Shown here: positions 1-12,234 of the stretch, piece after piece
How positions within the stretch are numbered: position 1 is the stretch's first letter
Layout of the letters: each line of letters opens with the position of its first letter
Assembly: GCA_019722365.1 (NCBI GenBank)
Contig: JADFUC010000416.1
Coordinates: 30,243 to 94,242 of the forward strand
DNA length: 64,000 bases
DNA from: Lithospermum erythrorhizon
Lineage: Eukaryota; Streptophyta; Magnoliopsida; Boraginales; Boraginaceae
Direction: 5' to 3'
Notes under the pieces: model-generated
Told to the model about the DNA's origin: nothing
The model's input: the letters and a program-made list of their open reading frames with translations, nothing else
Database searches by the model: none
Made by a program: the position numbers and the translations under genes

Positions 1-470
1 CCTTGCAAATGTTTTTGTTGCTACCACCCATTCAAGAATTTTCTTGTCATCTGACACAAAGTCAAGGTAGAACACTTGTTGCGCTTGAGAGGCGAGGATA
101 AAAGGATCATCTTGTGAACTTGTTGTTTTCTTTTTAATTTGCACGATCCCATTCTTGATGTCGAACCAACGATCTTGAATAAGTCAAGCTGTTTCGTTCG
201 AGCCGTTGTAATTGACTCGAACTTGTTGAAGAACTCCGTAGTAGTCAACGTAGTCCTTATCCCCGAATATGAGAGACCACCGCTGAAGCACTTATTTATT
301 GTTTGTGAGCGTTACTTCCAGCGTAATGAAAATAGTACCCATTTGTGTAATATCCGCATACTATTGATTTCCATGCTTGGACCAAGAGCCAAGGTGAAGG
401 AAATGTTGGCCGACATTCGACATATTGTGGACTGAAAAGTAAATCCATCAATGTCCAGTTGAATTGAAGT
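1..470 (-). pseudogene. CACTA TNP2 transposase, C-terminal DUF4216 part (broken)
   Basis: On the minus strand about positions 245-1 read as a DUF4216-like stretch: DYVDYYGVLQQVRVNYNG, then RWFDIKNGIVQIKKK, then DDPFILASQAQQVFYLDF and KKILEWVVATKTFAR. DUF4216 is the domain found near the C-terminus of plant CACTA TNP2 proteins, where 'WFD' and 'PFILASQ..QVFY' are typical. One in-frame stop (after NGSNETA) and a frameshift just upstream, near position 250, break it. The preceding DUF4218 part is at 3,240-3,460, beyond an inserted LTR, so this is the downstream half of a transposase gene split by that insertion. The protein continues off the left edge. Confidence 0.75.
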
Positions 471-473
471 TTA

Positions 474-3153
474 CGTAATAACCGTTCCGGTTAATTTGAT
501 AATAATATTAATTAAGTAAAATTTATTTGAGCGAATTACATTTATAATTTAATGGTAGTAGCCGGGGGGATAATTAGGTTAAGTTCTGCAGATCATTGAT
601 TCGTTCGATAACTCGATTAAACATTCGAGGGCACAAACTCACATGCGGATTTTTCGGGACTTAAGTGTGGAAATAGAGCCCTAAATTCAGCTATTCACCC
701 AAAACAAAAATATCTCCTTCTCAATCGAAGTTGGTAAAGGACCCCAACTCACTTGGAAGCCAAACAGATTTTTCTAACCGTTCTTGACTTTGTTGTTTAT
801 AAAGATCCTCAGTTGATTATTAAGGCTTCCCAAACATCTTTCAGAAGCCAATTTGAGGTAAGAAAATAGAGTTTTTGGTTGATTTTGACGGTTGACTTTT
901 TACACTCTTCAGATTTTATGTTGTTTTCTAAGTTTGTTATGAGTTCTATGATGTATATAAGTCTTTGAATTCATGATTTAGAGGTTGTTTGAGGATGTTA
1001 TAGTTGGGTTGACTTTTAGGTTTTAGTTGACTTTCTTGGTTGATATTTTTCTAAGACTTTAAATGTGTAGGAAGTTTAATTGGGACCTTATTGTAGCTAT
1101 TGTGAGGTTAAAATTGTGATTTAAAATTGATTAAAGGGAGTTAGGTTGAAAAAGTGTGATTTGTAAGTTGAGTTATAATTGATATTTTGGAGTATAGGTT
1201 GTTAATTATGGACTTGAGGTTAATTATAATGACTTATAATTTGATGAAATATTAAAAATAATAAGGTGGAATTCTAGCCTTGAGAATCGGTGGAGTTGTG
1301 TCCGGCGGATTATAAATTCGTTGTTTATCAAGGTCATTTTGAACCGTTTAGAAATAGTTCCATAGAGTTGGTAGTGTGTCTTACAGAGCGTGGGTATTGT
1401 GAAGTACAAGAAATTACTTTCTAGGTATTTTTGTTAGGCGTTGATCGTGGAAAGGCGGTTACCGTGATTGTGTTCGCGAAAGTTTTGTGGTAGCGGAGGT
1501 GAGTACTTATCATGGGTGTTACTTTCACGTGCCACTTTGGGGTGTGTGAACATGTTGTTGTAGTATATGATTATATGTGAATAGTATGCATGTTCTTGTG
1601 GGTATTATGTGGTATGATTATGTGAGAATAGTATACATGTAATGGTTGTGCGATTATGTGTGATTCATTTGTGTGAGCCGTGATATGATTATGTGATTAT
1701 ATTACGTAGGCGTTGAAGATTTGTGAGGTAAGTAATAAGCTTGAACTCAGGCTTATGTATTTATTGGCACTTGTCGGCGCTTATGTATTTCTGTGGCCTT
1801 GTCGGTTGAATTGATTTATGATTGTGAGATGTTTTAGGCGTAGCTGCTTTGTTTGGGGATTGAATAGTTAGTTATTGAGAGGTGTTAGTTGGAGTTATGT
1901 ATGAAGCTTTGAGTGGCTTAGTATCAGTTGACCATGTTGGGATGATTAGGGTTAAGGTGACTCTCCTTCCTTCCCGGGGATATGTGGCAGCTATTGGCGC
2001 CTCTGCCCGGTATAAGTGCGGTGTAGAGATCTATTATCACTTTGCTATGTGCATTGTTGGTGTTGGCCTTATCACCGGTATAATAAGTGCGATTAGGAGA
2101 TCTATTATCACTTTCTTTATGTGCATTGTTGGTGTTAGCCTTATACTTCGGTATAAGTGCGGTGTGAGATCTATTATCACTTCTTTATGTGCGTTGTTGG
2201 TGTTGGCATATACTTCGGTATAAGTGCGTTGGAAGATCTATTATCCTTTGCTATGGCCGGTGTTGGTGTTGACGCATACTTTGGTATAAGTGAAGTGTGA
2301 GAGATCTATTGTCCAACTTTGTTGTGGGCATTGTTGATGTTGGTGCTTATCTTACGGTATAAGTCTGGAGTGGTTATTAGCGATTGATCCGTTTGTAGGC
2401 CAGTTGAGTATATGCGCGTTAGGGTGGTATACTTGTAGAGATATGAGAGATAGAGGTGATGACTAGAGTTATAGTCGTTGTTAGTCACGTGTGATTTGTC
2501 AGAGTTGTGTGCTATTGAGACCTTCTATTATATCTTAACATGTTATATGCGAGACCTTCTTTGGAACCTTATTTTATGACTTTATTAGGTGGTCATCGCA
2601 GGCTATTATAATATTGTCATCTCTCGTTCCGTATGGTAAGTTCGCCCCCATTGTGTTAAAGTTTTCACTAAAAGGCAGCGGCTTACGCTTTCGCTTTGAG
2701 GCGGCATTTCATTTGTGCGGGTTGGCTGTTGAGGCGAGAGAGGCATTGGAGGAAGTTTGTTCAGTGGATAGATGAGCATCGGGTGGGTGGGGATCCTCAC
2801 GGTCTCATTTTGATGTGTTGTCGGCCGTTTTTATTGTTGTATTTTTCCTTTCCAAACTTTAGCCTTGTCGTGATTATTTTTGTATTTTGAATCGTATTTA
2901 TTCTCGTTGTAGCCTTGCGGCATTCTTGTCTTTTGGGATATGTTGTATATATATATGGAGTTGGTTGGTTAGATATCGCTTTTTGATGGTTGTAAATTTA
3001 AAGCTGTGATTATTTGAGAATATTAATGGAAATCAAATATTTGGATAGGCTTGAGTAGTTTTTAAGCTTAGTCATCCATTCGGTTTAGTAGTCCCAGTGT
3101 TCAATTTTAATGACTCGCCTCAGGCAGCCAACTTTGGGAGGCGAATTCGTTAC
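474..3153 (+). mobile_element. Solo LTR, family A copy 1, inserted in the CACTA transposase gene
   Basis: This block begins with 'gtaataaccgttccggtta' and ends near 'gaattcgttaca'. The same sequence occurs in reverse complement at 7,757-10,228, with matching starts (GTAATAACC...), a shared stretch 'gatatgttgtatatat...ggagttgg' (about 2,937-2,965 against 7,945-7,970) and similar ends. Both sides are CACTA transposase sequence (DUF4216 on the left, DUF4218 on the right), and no gag or pol adjoins it, so it is best read as a solo LTR of about 2.7 kb left by recombination. Length and start resemble chromovirus (Ty3/gypsy) LTRs. It contains a tandem repeat at 2,010-2,365. Exact termini and target duplication are not certain. 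Confidence 0.65.
2010..2365 (+). repeat. Tandem repeat inside LTR family A, about 69-bp unit, five copies
   Basis: Five units each begin 'ataagtgcg' or a variant and contain 'agatctattatc', 'gttggtgtt' and 'acttcggt'. Unit lengths are about 66-73 bp. The reverse-oriented LTR copy keeps about three decayed units at roughly 8,560-8,720. Confidence 0.8.
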
Positions 3154-3159
3154 AATTTC

Positions 3160-5900
3160 TTAATCTTGTACTTCATTATTGTTAATTATTATTAATAAGT
3201 AATAACAACTTACATAATTGTTGAAGTATTCTACAAACATATCATTAACCAGTTGATCTCTCGATTAAGTCATTTGATCTTGATCCCCAATCATATATTT
3301 TCTGCACAAATTAAAATTATGAAATATATATTATTATGGCATTATAGTAAATTTTGTCCTAGTTGCTAATATAAATTAAAGTAAGTACACTTACTCTAAG
3401 TATGGTGTCACTTCCGGTGTATTGCACAAAATGTACATTTGTGTAGTTGTAAACTCCTTATCGTCATCAATATCTCTTTCATGATAGTCGCAGCGACACA
3501 GGTGGCAATACGCTATGTCGTTCATTAATAACTTTGATCTCCTCCTTATCATTATCTCTTGGGTGCATCAAAGCGGAGTACGCAGCTTTCTTTAAAGTAG
3601 ATTGAAACAAGGATGACCTCTTGTAGTAAATATGTCTACTTGCATTGATCCTTGATATGGTACAGCCAGACCATACGTTTTGTTCTTGATAGAATTTGAG
3701 TATGATGACAAGTTCATTTCAAGTATAGTATATCTGATTCATGTTATACAATTTGTAATAGTAATTTATTATTAATTGATGATACTCGCAATTCAAGCGT
3801 CACGTCCACATAATGTACATGATCGCCCATTAAAATTCTTGTCGACAAGTGAAGCTGGTGTGTTCCGTTACATCAAACATTGCGGTGGAAATTTTTTTAA
3901 CTAGCGATATCTGACTATGTTCGTCGATATGCATGGCCAGTCGACATCTCTCTTATTTGAAGCGAAATGTCTCAAAAGAAATTAAATGGCTTCGGTGATA
4001 CGTCTCCCAGACGGGTTTTTGTCAAAAGGTCTCGAGGAAATCACTTGAGGAATCAATTTACGAACAAGTATAAGCATGTCGTGACTCTTAGGCTCCCGTG
4101 AACTTAGCCCCCGAACATCTTTTAAAATTAGGCAAATCCATCAGGCGTCTTCAATTTGCTTAGCAATCTGAGACTGACTTGTTGTTGTTTACGTAATCGA
4201 GTGCTTAACTTGCTTAGGGTTTAGCGGGCTTTCCTTTCCTCGTAGTCATGTGCAAAGAACTTCTATATGTATGATCCTTAAGATCCTTCCTCGATGCCTC
4301 AGTGTCGCCCGTTTTCTCTTCACATCCATCATTGTGAAGAAGAAATTTTCACGATTATTATACCATTGGCTTGAAGTCGATGTTACTGACGATTTTTCAA
4401 CTTAGGCCAATATGGAAGCTCTGGGAATATGCTCTTTTTGTCGATTATAAAGTTTTTCACAGCCAGCCAACTATTACGTGTTGAACTCTTTAGAATTCCC
4501 GAACACGTTTGAGTGCAGTTGGGACACGTCTCAAATAACTCATCTACAGATCGCTCTTAGCACTGTGAAGGCCCAGTTACACCGCCTTGAAGGGCTAAGT
4601 GGTGCAGATTCATGATTATTAAGCGAGAATGGGCGATGACAATCGAACTGACTATGTTTCTTTCCCTCTCTCAACCAAAAACAACACGTTTTCTCCATAC
4701 AATAGGGAGAAGATAATCGCCGTGGGTACTCGACGACAATACCATATGCGGAAAAATCACTAATTTTCTACATCGATCTGACCGTAGTTGGAAATTTTCT
4801 TTTACGCAGAATCCCAGTGTTCGCTGACGGACCACAAATCATTCAGCATCGTCCACAGCTGACCTTAGAAGCTTAGCGTCATCGCGCCTTGGACTCTTGG
4901 CGGTATAATAAGAGACATGAATACGAATGGTTCTTTCATACATATCATCCTTTTGGCCAACAAGAATAACTACGCTTGAAACTAACCAAAAAGAATTTGT
5001 TGAACTTCATTGGTACACGGACCGACTCGACATTACGTTCTTGGTGTGAAAAATCTAGATAGAATGCATCAAAGTGCTTGAGAGCCTCGCGATCCACTTA
5101 GATGCGACATCCAACGAGGGGTAATGCTTTGTCTCTTGTGCCATGTCGTATGCTTGGCTTCGGTTTCTGAGACATATATAGACATTCAACGGTCTCTTAA
5201 AGTAAGTAAAAGCAAGTCCTTACGAGGAACATGTAGTTGTCCGAATATGTGGAAACTTATAATGAGGCTCACAGGAATGATCACGACTCTCGAGTTTCAT
5301 ATTCTTTATAGAACCAACATGCTATTGTTCGCACAAGCATGAATGCTATGCTTTAGTAGAAAAAAGGTCTGACATTTTCTTGGCTTCATAGAAGTGTTGG
5401 AATTGTAGCCCCTCCCCAGTAGAGAGGGGTAAGACCTTTTCTTATTTCTAACATTCTCTTGAAATAATTTTGTGAAATTTCATACTCACGATTTTTAGAT
5501 TGACGATACCCAGCGCCAATTATAACTTAGTGAAAGTAATTCGTCCATCCATACTTGACTCATTGGCCTCCTCCGACAAATGGTAATATATTCTTATAAC
5601 GTAACATTAGGATCTTAAATGATATGATTGTCATTATTTGTTATCGTCGTGAATCACTATCGTCCTCTGACCATATTCACCAAACTCATTATTGTCTTTG
5701 CATCATTAACATTACTCGAACACCACTGCATGTTCTCGTATTATAACATTTGGATACTCATGAATCTCCTGCCATAGTAAATCCATTGGTCATATCCATC
5801 AAAAATTCATTTGCACATATATGCATCCTCGACTTCTCCGTAACTAAAACCTAAATATTTTGACAACTCACATGGACAACTAATTCCGTGACTCCGATCG
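3160..5900 (-). pseudogene. CACTA TNP2 transposase, main part (Transposase_21 and DUF4218), broken
   Basis: Read on the minus strand from right to left. Near 5,830-5,740 is a Transpos_assoc-like tail (DGYDQWIYYG). At 5,345-5,230 is the Cys-rich segment (CLCEQ..HVGSIKN..., then SRDHSCEPHYKFP). Near 5,190-5,080 is YVSETEAKHTTWHKRQS. Near 4,960 is SYSCWP. At 4,830-4,600 is the Transposase_21 core in two frames, ending FSAYGIVVEYPRRLSS, PYCMEKTCCFW and KKHSQFDCHRPF. Near 4,430 is SIFPELPYWP, near 4,165-4,130 KTPDGFA, and at 3,455-3,391 the DUF4218-like end QMYILCNTPEVTPYLE. These follow TNP2 order exactly. Many stops and frameshifts interrupt it. The gene resumes at 470 across the LTR insertion. 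Confidence 0.85.
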
Positions 5901-7300
5901 ATTGAGCAATTAATTTTTGAAAAGACACCTTTAAAATGCTTTTCGTTATGACCCGTAATTTACGCCTACTACATACATCTAATGGCGAGATCAGCCATGC
6001 AAATCTTAAATATATATATATATATACAACAAAAAGTAACATATTTAAGTAAAGTACACCGATATCACTTGAGTGGTTGATGAAATGAGATAGAAAGTAG
6101 TGTTAATAGCTTAGAACCTTCACATTTGGTGAAGAAATTGAACCCGAGGATGAACTAGTAAAGAAATTAAGCTTATTGGATGAAATGGGGAAAAAATGGA
6201 ATATCGTGTTATTCTTCGCATCCTTAATATTAAAAGTGTCGCGAGATATTTGACAAAGCGTCATAAGCATAGCGGATAATTTGAAAAGTCACGGGAACAT
6301 TGAAGTATAAATTAAAATGCCACGCGCAGCTGACCTTAATGAGCTCGAAGCGTAAAAAAGGAATATGCATGACACATAAATATTCAACACGCTGCGATTT
6401 ACCATTTAAAACATTACCGAGCAATTGATATATATCAAAATGACATCCATGTAAAGTACCAACAACTTGATAGACTAATATCCACAAGACTAAGTACAGT
6501 AGAGATGTCATTTAGCATTTGTTATATTCAAAAGACTAACAAACATCCAAAGGACTAATTTTTCGGATCAGCGGCTGATGAAGAATCACTTAGAAAGAGA
6601 TTAGATACAGCTTTGCTGTAGGCGTAACGCATTTCTTAAATCTCTTTATTGGTAACATCTTGAAATTTTGCTTGATTAGGGCTTCGTTGCACTTTAAGAG
6701 CCTTGATCTCTTCTCAGGCGCTTTTCTTTTTTGGTTTTCTTAATACGCTAAATGTGCTTTGGTTTGCTAAGTCCACCGTACTGAATTCACTTTGGCATGT
6801 GGAGGATTGAGGTCTCGACGTGTAGATGGTGATTGGGCCTAGTATCATCTTGCCAAATTTGGAGGGTATTCATGGGGCCGAACTCTCTCAGCTTGATTTT
6901 CGAACAACAACACGTATTTTCCACTAAATGCATTATAAGAATTAGATAAGTTGGCAAAAAGCTCAGTGAAATTTGTCATATATCAAGCATTGCTGACGAG
7001 GAAAAATGGGATACAAAAGATATGTTAAAGAGAATTGGTTACCCAATTCTTGAAATTTCTTGTTATAAACTTGATCAGCGACCGAGTCTTTGTTAACTTC
7101 TTTCGATTTTGTCTGAAGTAGTATTTGAGCCGGAGGGCGAACTGCGATTCTTAACCACAGAACAAATAGATAGATAGGCATCACCCAACTTAACATAGGT
7201 AAATTCCAACGAATTTACATTACAAATAATAAACCTTGACATATAGGTGATAATGGCATAAATTGTATTTATTAAATAGATTTCAACATTCTGAGATAGT
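5901..7300. other. CACTA internal DNA upstream of the transposase, no recognised gene
   Basis: This stretch lies 5' of the transposase on the element's strand. Minus-strand open stretches at 6,230-6,511 (93 codons) and 6,963-7,196 (77 codons) show no motif I recognise. A short (TA)n run is at 6,009-6,026. I see no splice-site or domain evidence that would make either a gene. Confidence 0.5.
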
Positions 7301-7690
7301 AGAACAACATATAGCCTCCGAATGGCATAAATTTAAGCGACGTAGAGACATATTTCATCATTCACGGATAGTAGAGAACAACATATAGCCTCGAGAATGG
7401 CATCATTGTGACATTAGACACATATTTGACATTACAAGTAGTCTGAGGAAACTTCGCAGAGCGATAATGACAAATAGCCTCGAGAATATATTCACGCTCG
7501 TAGGTGGCTCTTGAATTGACATAAGAAAAAGCCGGAATAGGCAACATCGAAGAGATAGGCAACAACATCAGCAACATAGGAAGAATTCCAACATATGGCG
7601 ACATTAGAAAGGTACTAAGGGCTCTTCGTAGGCCAATCTTGAGCAAATAGCCTCGAGAATATATTTACAACAAGCCATTTGGCTAGTAAT
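7300..7690. repeat. Interspersed short repeats 'atagcctcgagaat' within the CACTA element
   Basis: The motif 'atagcctc(c/g)(a)gaat', usually followed by 'ggcat' or 'atatatt', recurs near 7,312, 7,387, 7,466 and 7,648, twice with a following 'attgacataag'. A further copy lies at about 10,322, on the other side of the LTR inserted at 7,757-10,228, so the array was split by that insertion. Spacing is irregular (about 75-180 bp). Confidence 0.65.
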
Positions 7691-7756
7691 TGACATAAGA
7701 AAAAAAATAAGAATAAAGCGATATCAACACATGAAACAACATATCGACAACGTAGG

Positions 7757-10228
7757 CAACTATAACGACCGCCCAATTAAGCCATACAGTGAGAATCATT
7801 ATAATCCACGAACACGAGTCAATGCTTGATGGGCTTCGAGTTTAAAGAACTACGTGTTTTATCCAAAAATTTAATTTAGAATTAAAATTCTAGAAAAAAA
7901 AACAAGTTTTAAAATTTATAATTTGCCAGGGGTGATATACAACAAACCAACTCCATATATACAACATATCTCAAAAAAGGCGATAATGCGGCAAGGCTAC
8001 ATTGGGAGTAAATACCATTATCTGAATACAAAATAATTGAAATGAGGCTAAAGTCTGAAAATGAAATACAACAATCAAAGAAGCGGTTCTGGCGCTAAAA
8101 GCAGGCTGTGAGATCCTCGGCCACCCGATGCTCTTTAGCCACTTTCAGATAAAACTCTCAAACAGCCTCCCGACTCAGCGCTGTCGACTGGCACAAATGA
8201 AATGCCGCCCAAGCGAAATAGGGGTGTAAGCGAAGTGAAGTATAAGTGAAAACTTGAGGGTGAAAGCTTGGTCTGAGAAGCGAGGCCAATTCGATAGATA
8301 TAGTAGTCAAATATGAATAAATATGTATATACCTAGGATACCTAATAAGGCCATATCATAAAATTCCAAAAAGGTCAGGCGTAACATGTGAGATATAATA
8401 CAAAGTCTCGATAGGCACCGCAATCCGCAGAGATAAAATCATAGGGGCTTCAATAGCTGACTATAACTCTAGTCGTGAACCGTACATGTCGTATCTCCGA
8501 GTATACTGACCTCTGTCTTGGCGTATGCTCGATCCAGATCTACTGTGAAATGGACATTTAATAAACACCGCTCTTTATGCGAGTATAAAGCCCAGCATAT
8601 GATGCACAAAGCGAGGGTCATAGATAATGCTTATTTCTTTATGCGAGTATAAGGTCCAAAATTTGCACTTATGCCGAGTCTGGTAGAGCATGATTATGCA
8701 GTATAAGGCCAATAGCGTCAGCGTATCTGCGAGGAGGAGAGTCACTTTAACCCTGTGTCCCGACTATGGTCGTATCCTAATACTCAAGTCGCTCCAGTCG
8801 GCTCATGCTTTCACGACGGCGCCTCCAATGACTAACTACTACGGTATTCCCCAAGCTTGATGTCGCGGCTAAAAGCGTCTCCTGATAAAAATCAGGTAGA
8901 ACCGCCCGGCGAGAATACGAAATCTGAGAAGTGCCGATAAGGCACGGAACGAAATAGAAACCCTGAAAACACAGCGACAGTTTAGAGTTATTACTTTACC
9001 TCAGCGAATCTTAATGGCATCTGATAGCGCATAATCATATCATGGCTCGCCTGAATGAATCACATAATCGCTTCATGATGACATGTATGCTGTTCTCACA
9101 TGTCATCACCAACGTCGCGTGTTCGCGCGATTTAAAATGATGCGCAATGTGGCGCCCGTGAGATAAGTCTGCTTTCTGCTTTGGCTACCCACAAAATCCT
9201 CGCCAAAATCACAATCACGATGGCGCCCCACTTGCGTCGGCGCTGTAAAAACACCGGAAAGTACAATGAAGCCTGCACTCTTGTCGCGTTCGAAGATGCA
9301 TTACCCGGCTCTAGAAGAATTGGAGCGATTCTTAGCAGATGCAAGCGACAAAATAAGACATGATATGACCCCGTCGGGACCTGAAACCCGATCGGCCTCG
9401 CCATAATTTCCACTCATTTTAACGCATTTCAAAATCAAGCTTATAAGTCATCTTATTTAACCGAGTAGTAAATAACAGCTATCTCCAAAATCATTTACTA
9501 CTCGAAACTTTACCAATCCTTTCTCGGCTAACCACATACAATCGATTATAAATCATAATTCTAACCTTACTGACAACTCTGATAAGGTCCCAATTAACTT
9601 ACACATTTAAAGTCTTATAAAAGTCAACGTAAAGTCCAACTAACTTTGAGAAAAAGTCAACTTTATCGCCTTAAACTTTCCAGAAACGACATCTTGAATC
9701 GGGAATTAATTACTTATATTAAATGCATACTACCTATAACAAACAGAAACACAATTAAATTCAATTTATACCAAAGTCAACATAAAGTCAAAATAATCAA
9801 AACAAAAGTCAACATAAGTCAAATAATCAAAAATTAACTTAAACTCCAACACATACCTCAAATTTGTAGGAAAAAAATGATGGCTTTGGTAACCAACTTG
9901 AGGATCTTAACAATCAGAAATGATGAAATGGAGGAGAAAAATTTTTCTTGTTTGGGGTTTAGAGTGCAAGCGAGTTCACGAAGAAGGAGGAGATTGTTTT
10001 GTGTTGTGTTGTCAAGTGGATGAGAATAGAAAACTTAGTCCTTAAGTTTAGAAAGAATCGCGAGATAAGGAGTTTGTGCTTAGCTAAGCGAATGGGTAAC
10101 AACTGACTTAAAGATAGAACTTATTTCGAATTATCACGGCTACAACTACTAAATCATAAATGTAATTAGGCTCAAATAAATTTTACGAATTAATATTATT
10201 ATAAATTAACGGAGGCAGGTTATTCACA
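7757..10228 (-). mobile_element. Solo LTR, family A copy 2, inverted relative to copy 1
   Basis: This is the reverse complement of the 474-3,153 LTR. On the minus strand it starts 'taacctgcctccgttaatt' with the shared 'ataatattaattcgtaaaatttatttgagcc' type sequence at 10,140-10,215 and ends near 7,757. It keeps three decayed tandem units at 8,560-8,720. The flanks (7,300-7,750 and 10,229-10,380) share the 'atagcctc' repeat, showing it inserted into a pre-existing array. No gag or pol is attached. The small plus-strand reading frame near 9,181-9,363 lies inside the LTR and looks accidental. Confidence 0.65.
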
Positions 10229-11930
10229 GCAAACACTCCAGCAACATAGGCGAATTCAGCGGCAGTGGATTTTAGCATTGAAAAAAAATTTCAACATTGG
10301 AAGCGTTACAGCATGACAACTTATAGCCTCGGAATATATATTTAAAAAGTGATCGTTGTATAAAGTACAACTACTGCTTTTCTCATTCAATTTTTGAGCA
10401 TATTTAACTTCCCGTGTTGGCGGCGCTGGGTTCCCTCTTCGTCACCGTGACTTTGGATTTTTCAAAGCCGGGGTATTCGATGTTCGACAAAGGCATCGAA
10501 GCGGCTTGCAAATGCGTCAACGGCTAACCTGCTTTTGCGATCAAATCCATGCGTCGAGTGCAGGCATGACTTGGGGCTTCTCTCGGCCAGGAGCCCATGG
10601 CTCGCGGTGCCGCTTAGTGGATTTCTTATAGAATATATGTACCGTAGTTGATTAACTGACCTCAGATAAGTAATTACGAAAATATAACAAAGCATTAGTT
10701 AAACAAAAACAAAAAGTCATGTATAGAGAATACAACACAGTTGGCCTGCTTAACTGAAGTTATTTCAAAAGCTTTCCTTTCGATCAGCGTCAGCTTTGCT
10801 TCCGTCGGGCAATCTTGAGTCAGCTGCGCTCGCATTTTGAACAACCAACGAAAACTTTGTCGCGCGGCCTAATGATTTCAAATAGCGAAATATATAGATT
10901 TGACAAATATACATGAAAATTGAAAAATAATAATTAAGCTAGTTTAGAAGCGTAAAAGTGCGAAGACAAATTACTTACTCGCCCAAATATACATATGCCT
11001 TGGGGAGGCGATTCGACCGAGGAGTAGATAAGTGGGGTTTTGCGTATAGGCGGGGAATCTTTGTGCAAGCCCCAGTGCCGACATTGACCCCAGGTGGTCC
11101 CCGATCATTGGATCGCTCCGTTAATTGTTGGACATTCTCTTCCATTCCATTTAGAACTACTAGAGGCAATTCTACGTGATCCCACGAATTTAAACGACGA
11201 ATTCCCCGTTTGATCATCAAAATTGCCATGTAACTCGTCTCGAATTCGCGAATGCATGTGGATTCTGATCGCGCTCCGTATAAGATCATCCACAACGAGA
11301 GTTCCTGAAAGCGTGGGAATCAAATTCTCGTGATCTTCGCGTCAAAGGCTCTTCGTTTAGCGGCGATAATATTTAGCTTATCGAGGACATTGTCTTTCAT
11401 TTCCACAAAATCAATCCGACTAAGCTTTATCGGCACCTCACATACAGGTAATGGCATCAACAAATAGAAAAGAACAATTAGAAAACTTCTTTGTTCACGG
11501 TAGCAGTCTTTACTTGACTAATCGAAGCAATTAAATTTTTTCCATACTTGATTCAAAAATTAGGCAATAATTTTATTACAAAATTCTATTTTTATGGGTT
11601 TCTTTACAACGGAGATGATTAACTGAATCGTAGTAACTAAATTTCAATAAGATAAAATATTATACTCTATCTGGAAAATTAACACACATAGCTTCACAAA
11701 AAATATTATACTCTATCTCAACAAAATTTTCTAGTGACACTAATAACTTTGATAACTAGTTGAAATGGTAATTAGTTCAAAATAATTAGGTAAAAAAACC
11801 ATTGAAATCCTAATTAGTTCACAATCAACTAATAACAAAAATTGTCAAGCATTAAGACAAAATTAACAAAATAAAATTAAAAAATACATGCAAACTATCA
11901 TTAGTAATTAAACCAGCAAAATATTTATGA
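10229..11930. other. CACTA internal DNA, unrecognised
   Basis: Overlapping minus-strand open stretches at 10,975-11,295 (106 codons) and 11,105-11,323 (72 codons) cover the same DNA in two frames. They could be a frameshifted remnant of another CACTA-encoded protein, because they lie upstream of the transposase on its strand, but I recognise no domain. The rest is AT-rich. Confidence 0.4.
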
Positions 11931-12234
11931 CTAAACCTAAACAAGTTTCGGGCTTAATAGATAGTTGGTAGAATAGAAAATTACCTTGAAGTTAGGGTTT
12001 TGATACTTTGAGAAATTAGTTGAGGAGGCGAGGATGGGAATAGCTTTGAGGGGTCGGGATTTGAAGATGGTCAAGGGATAGAAATCGCGGGCGGATAGAG
12101 ATTTGATGAATTGGATTTTTATTAATATGAAGAATGATAAACTACGAAATGTAATTATTATCATGGCGTCACGCAAATGAAGGAGTATACGTAAAATTAA
12201 GTAATATAAACAATTAATCAAATATATTTTGAAT

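Noticed and set aside
2016..2223. Open frame through the LTR A tandem repeats
   Set aside because: The repeated peptide is a by-product of the 69-bp repeat within an LTR.
10975..11323. Minus-strand frames considered as a second CACTA protein (TNPA-like)
   Set aside because: Position is compatible, but no recognisable domain or repeat-binding motif; kept only as unrecognised DNA.
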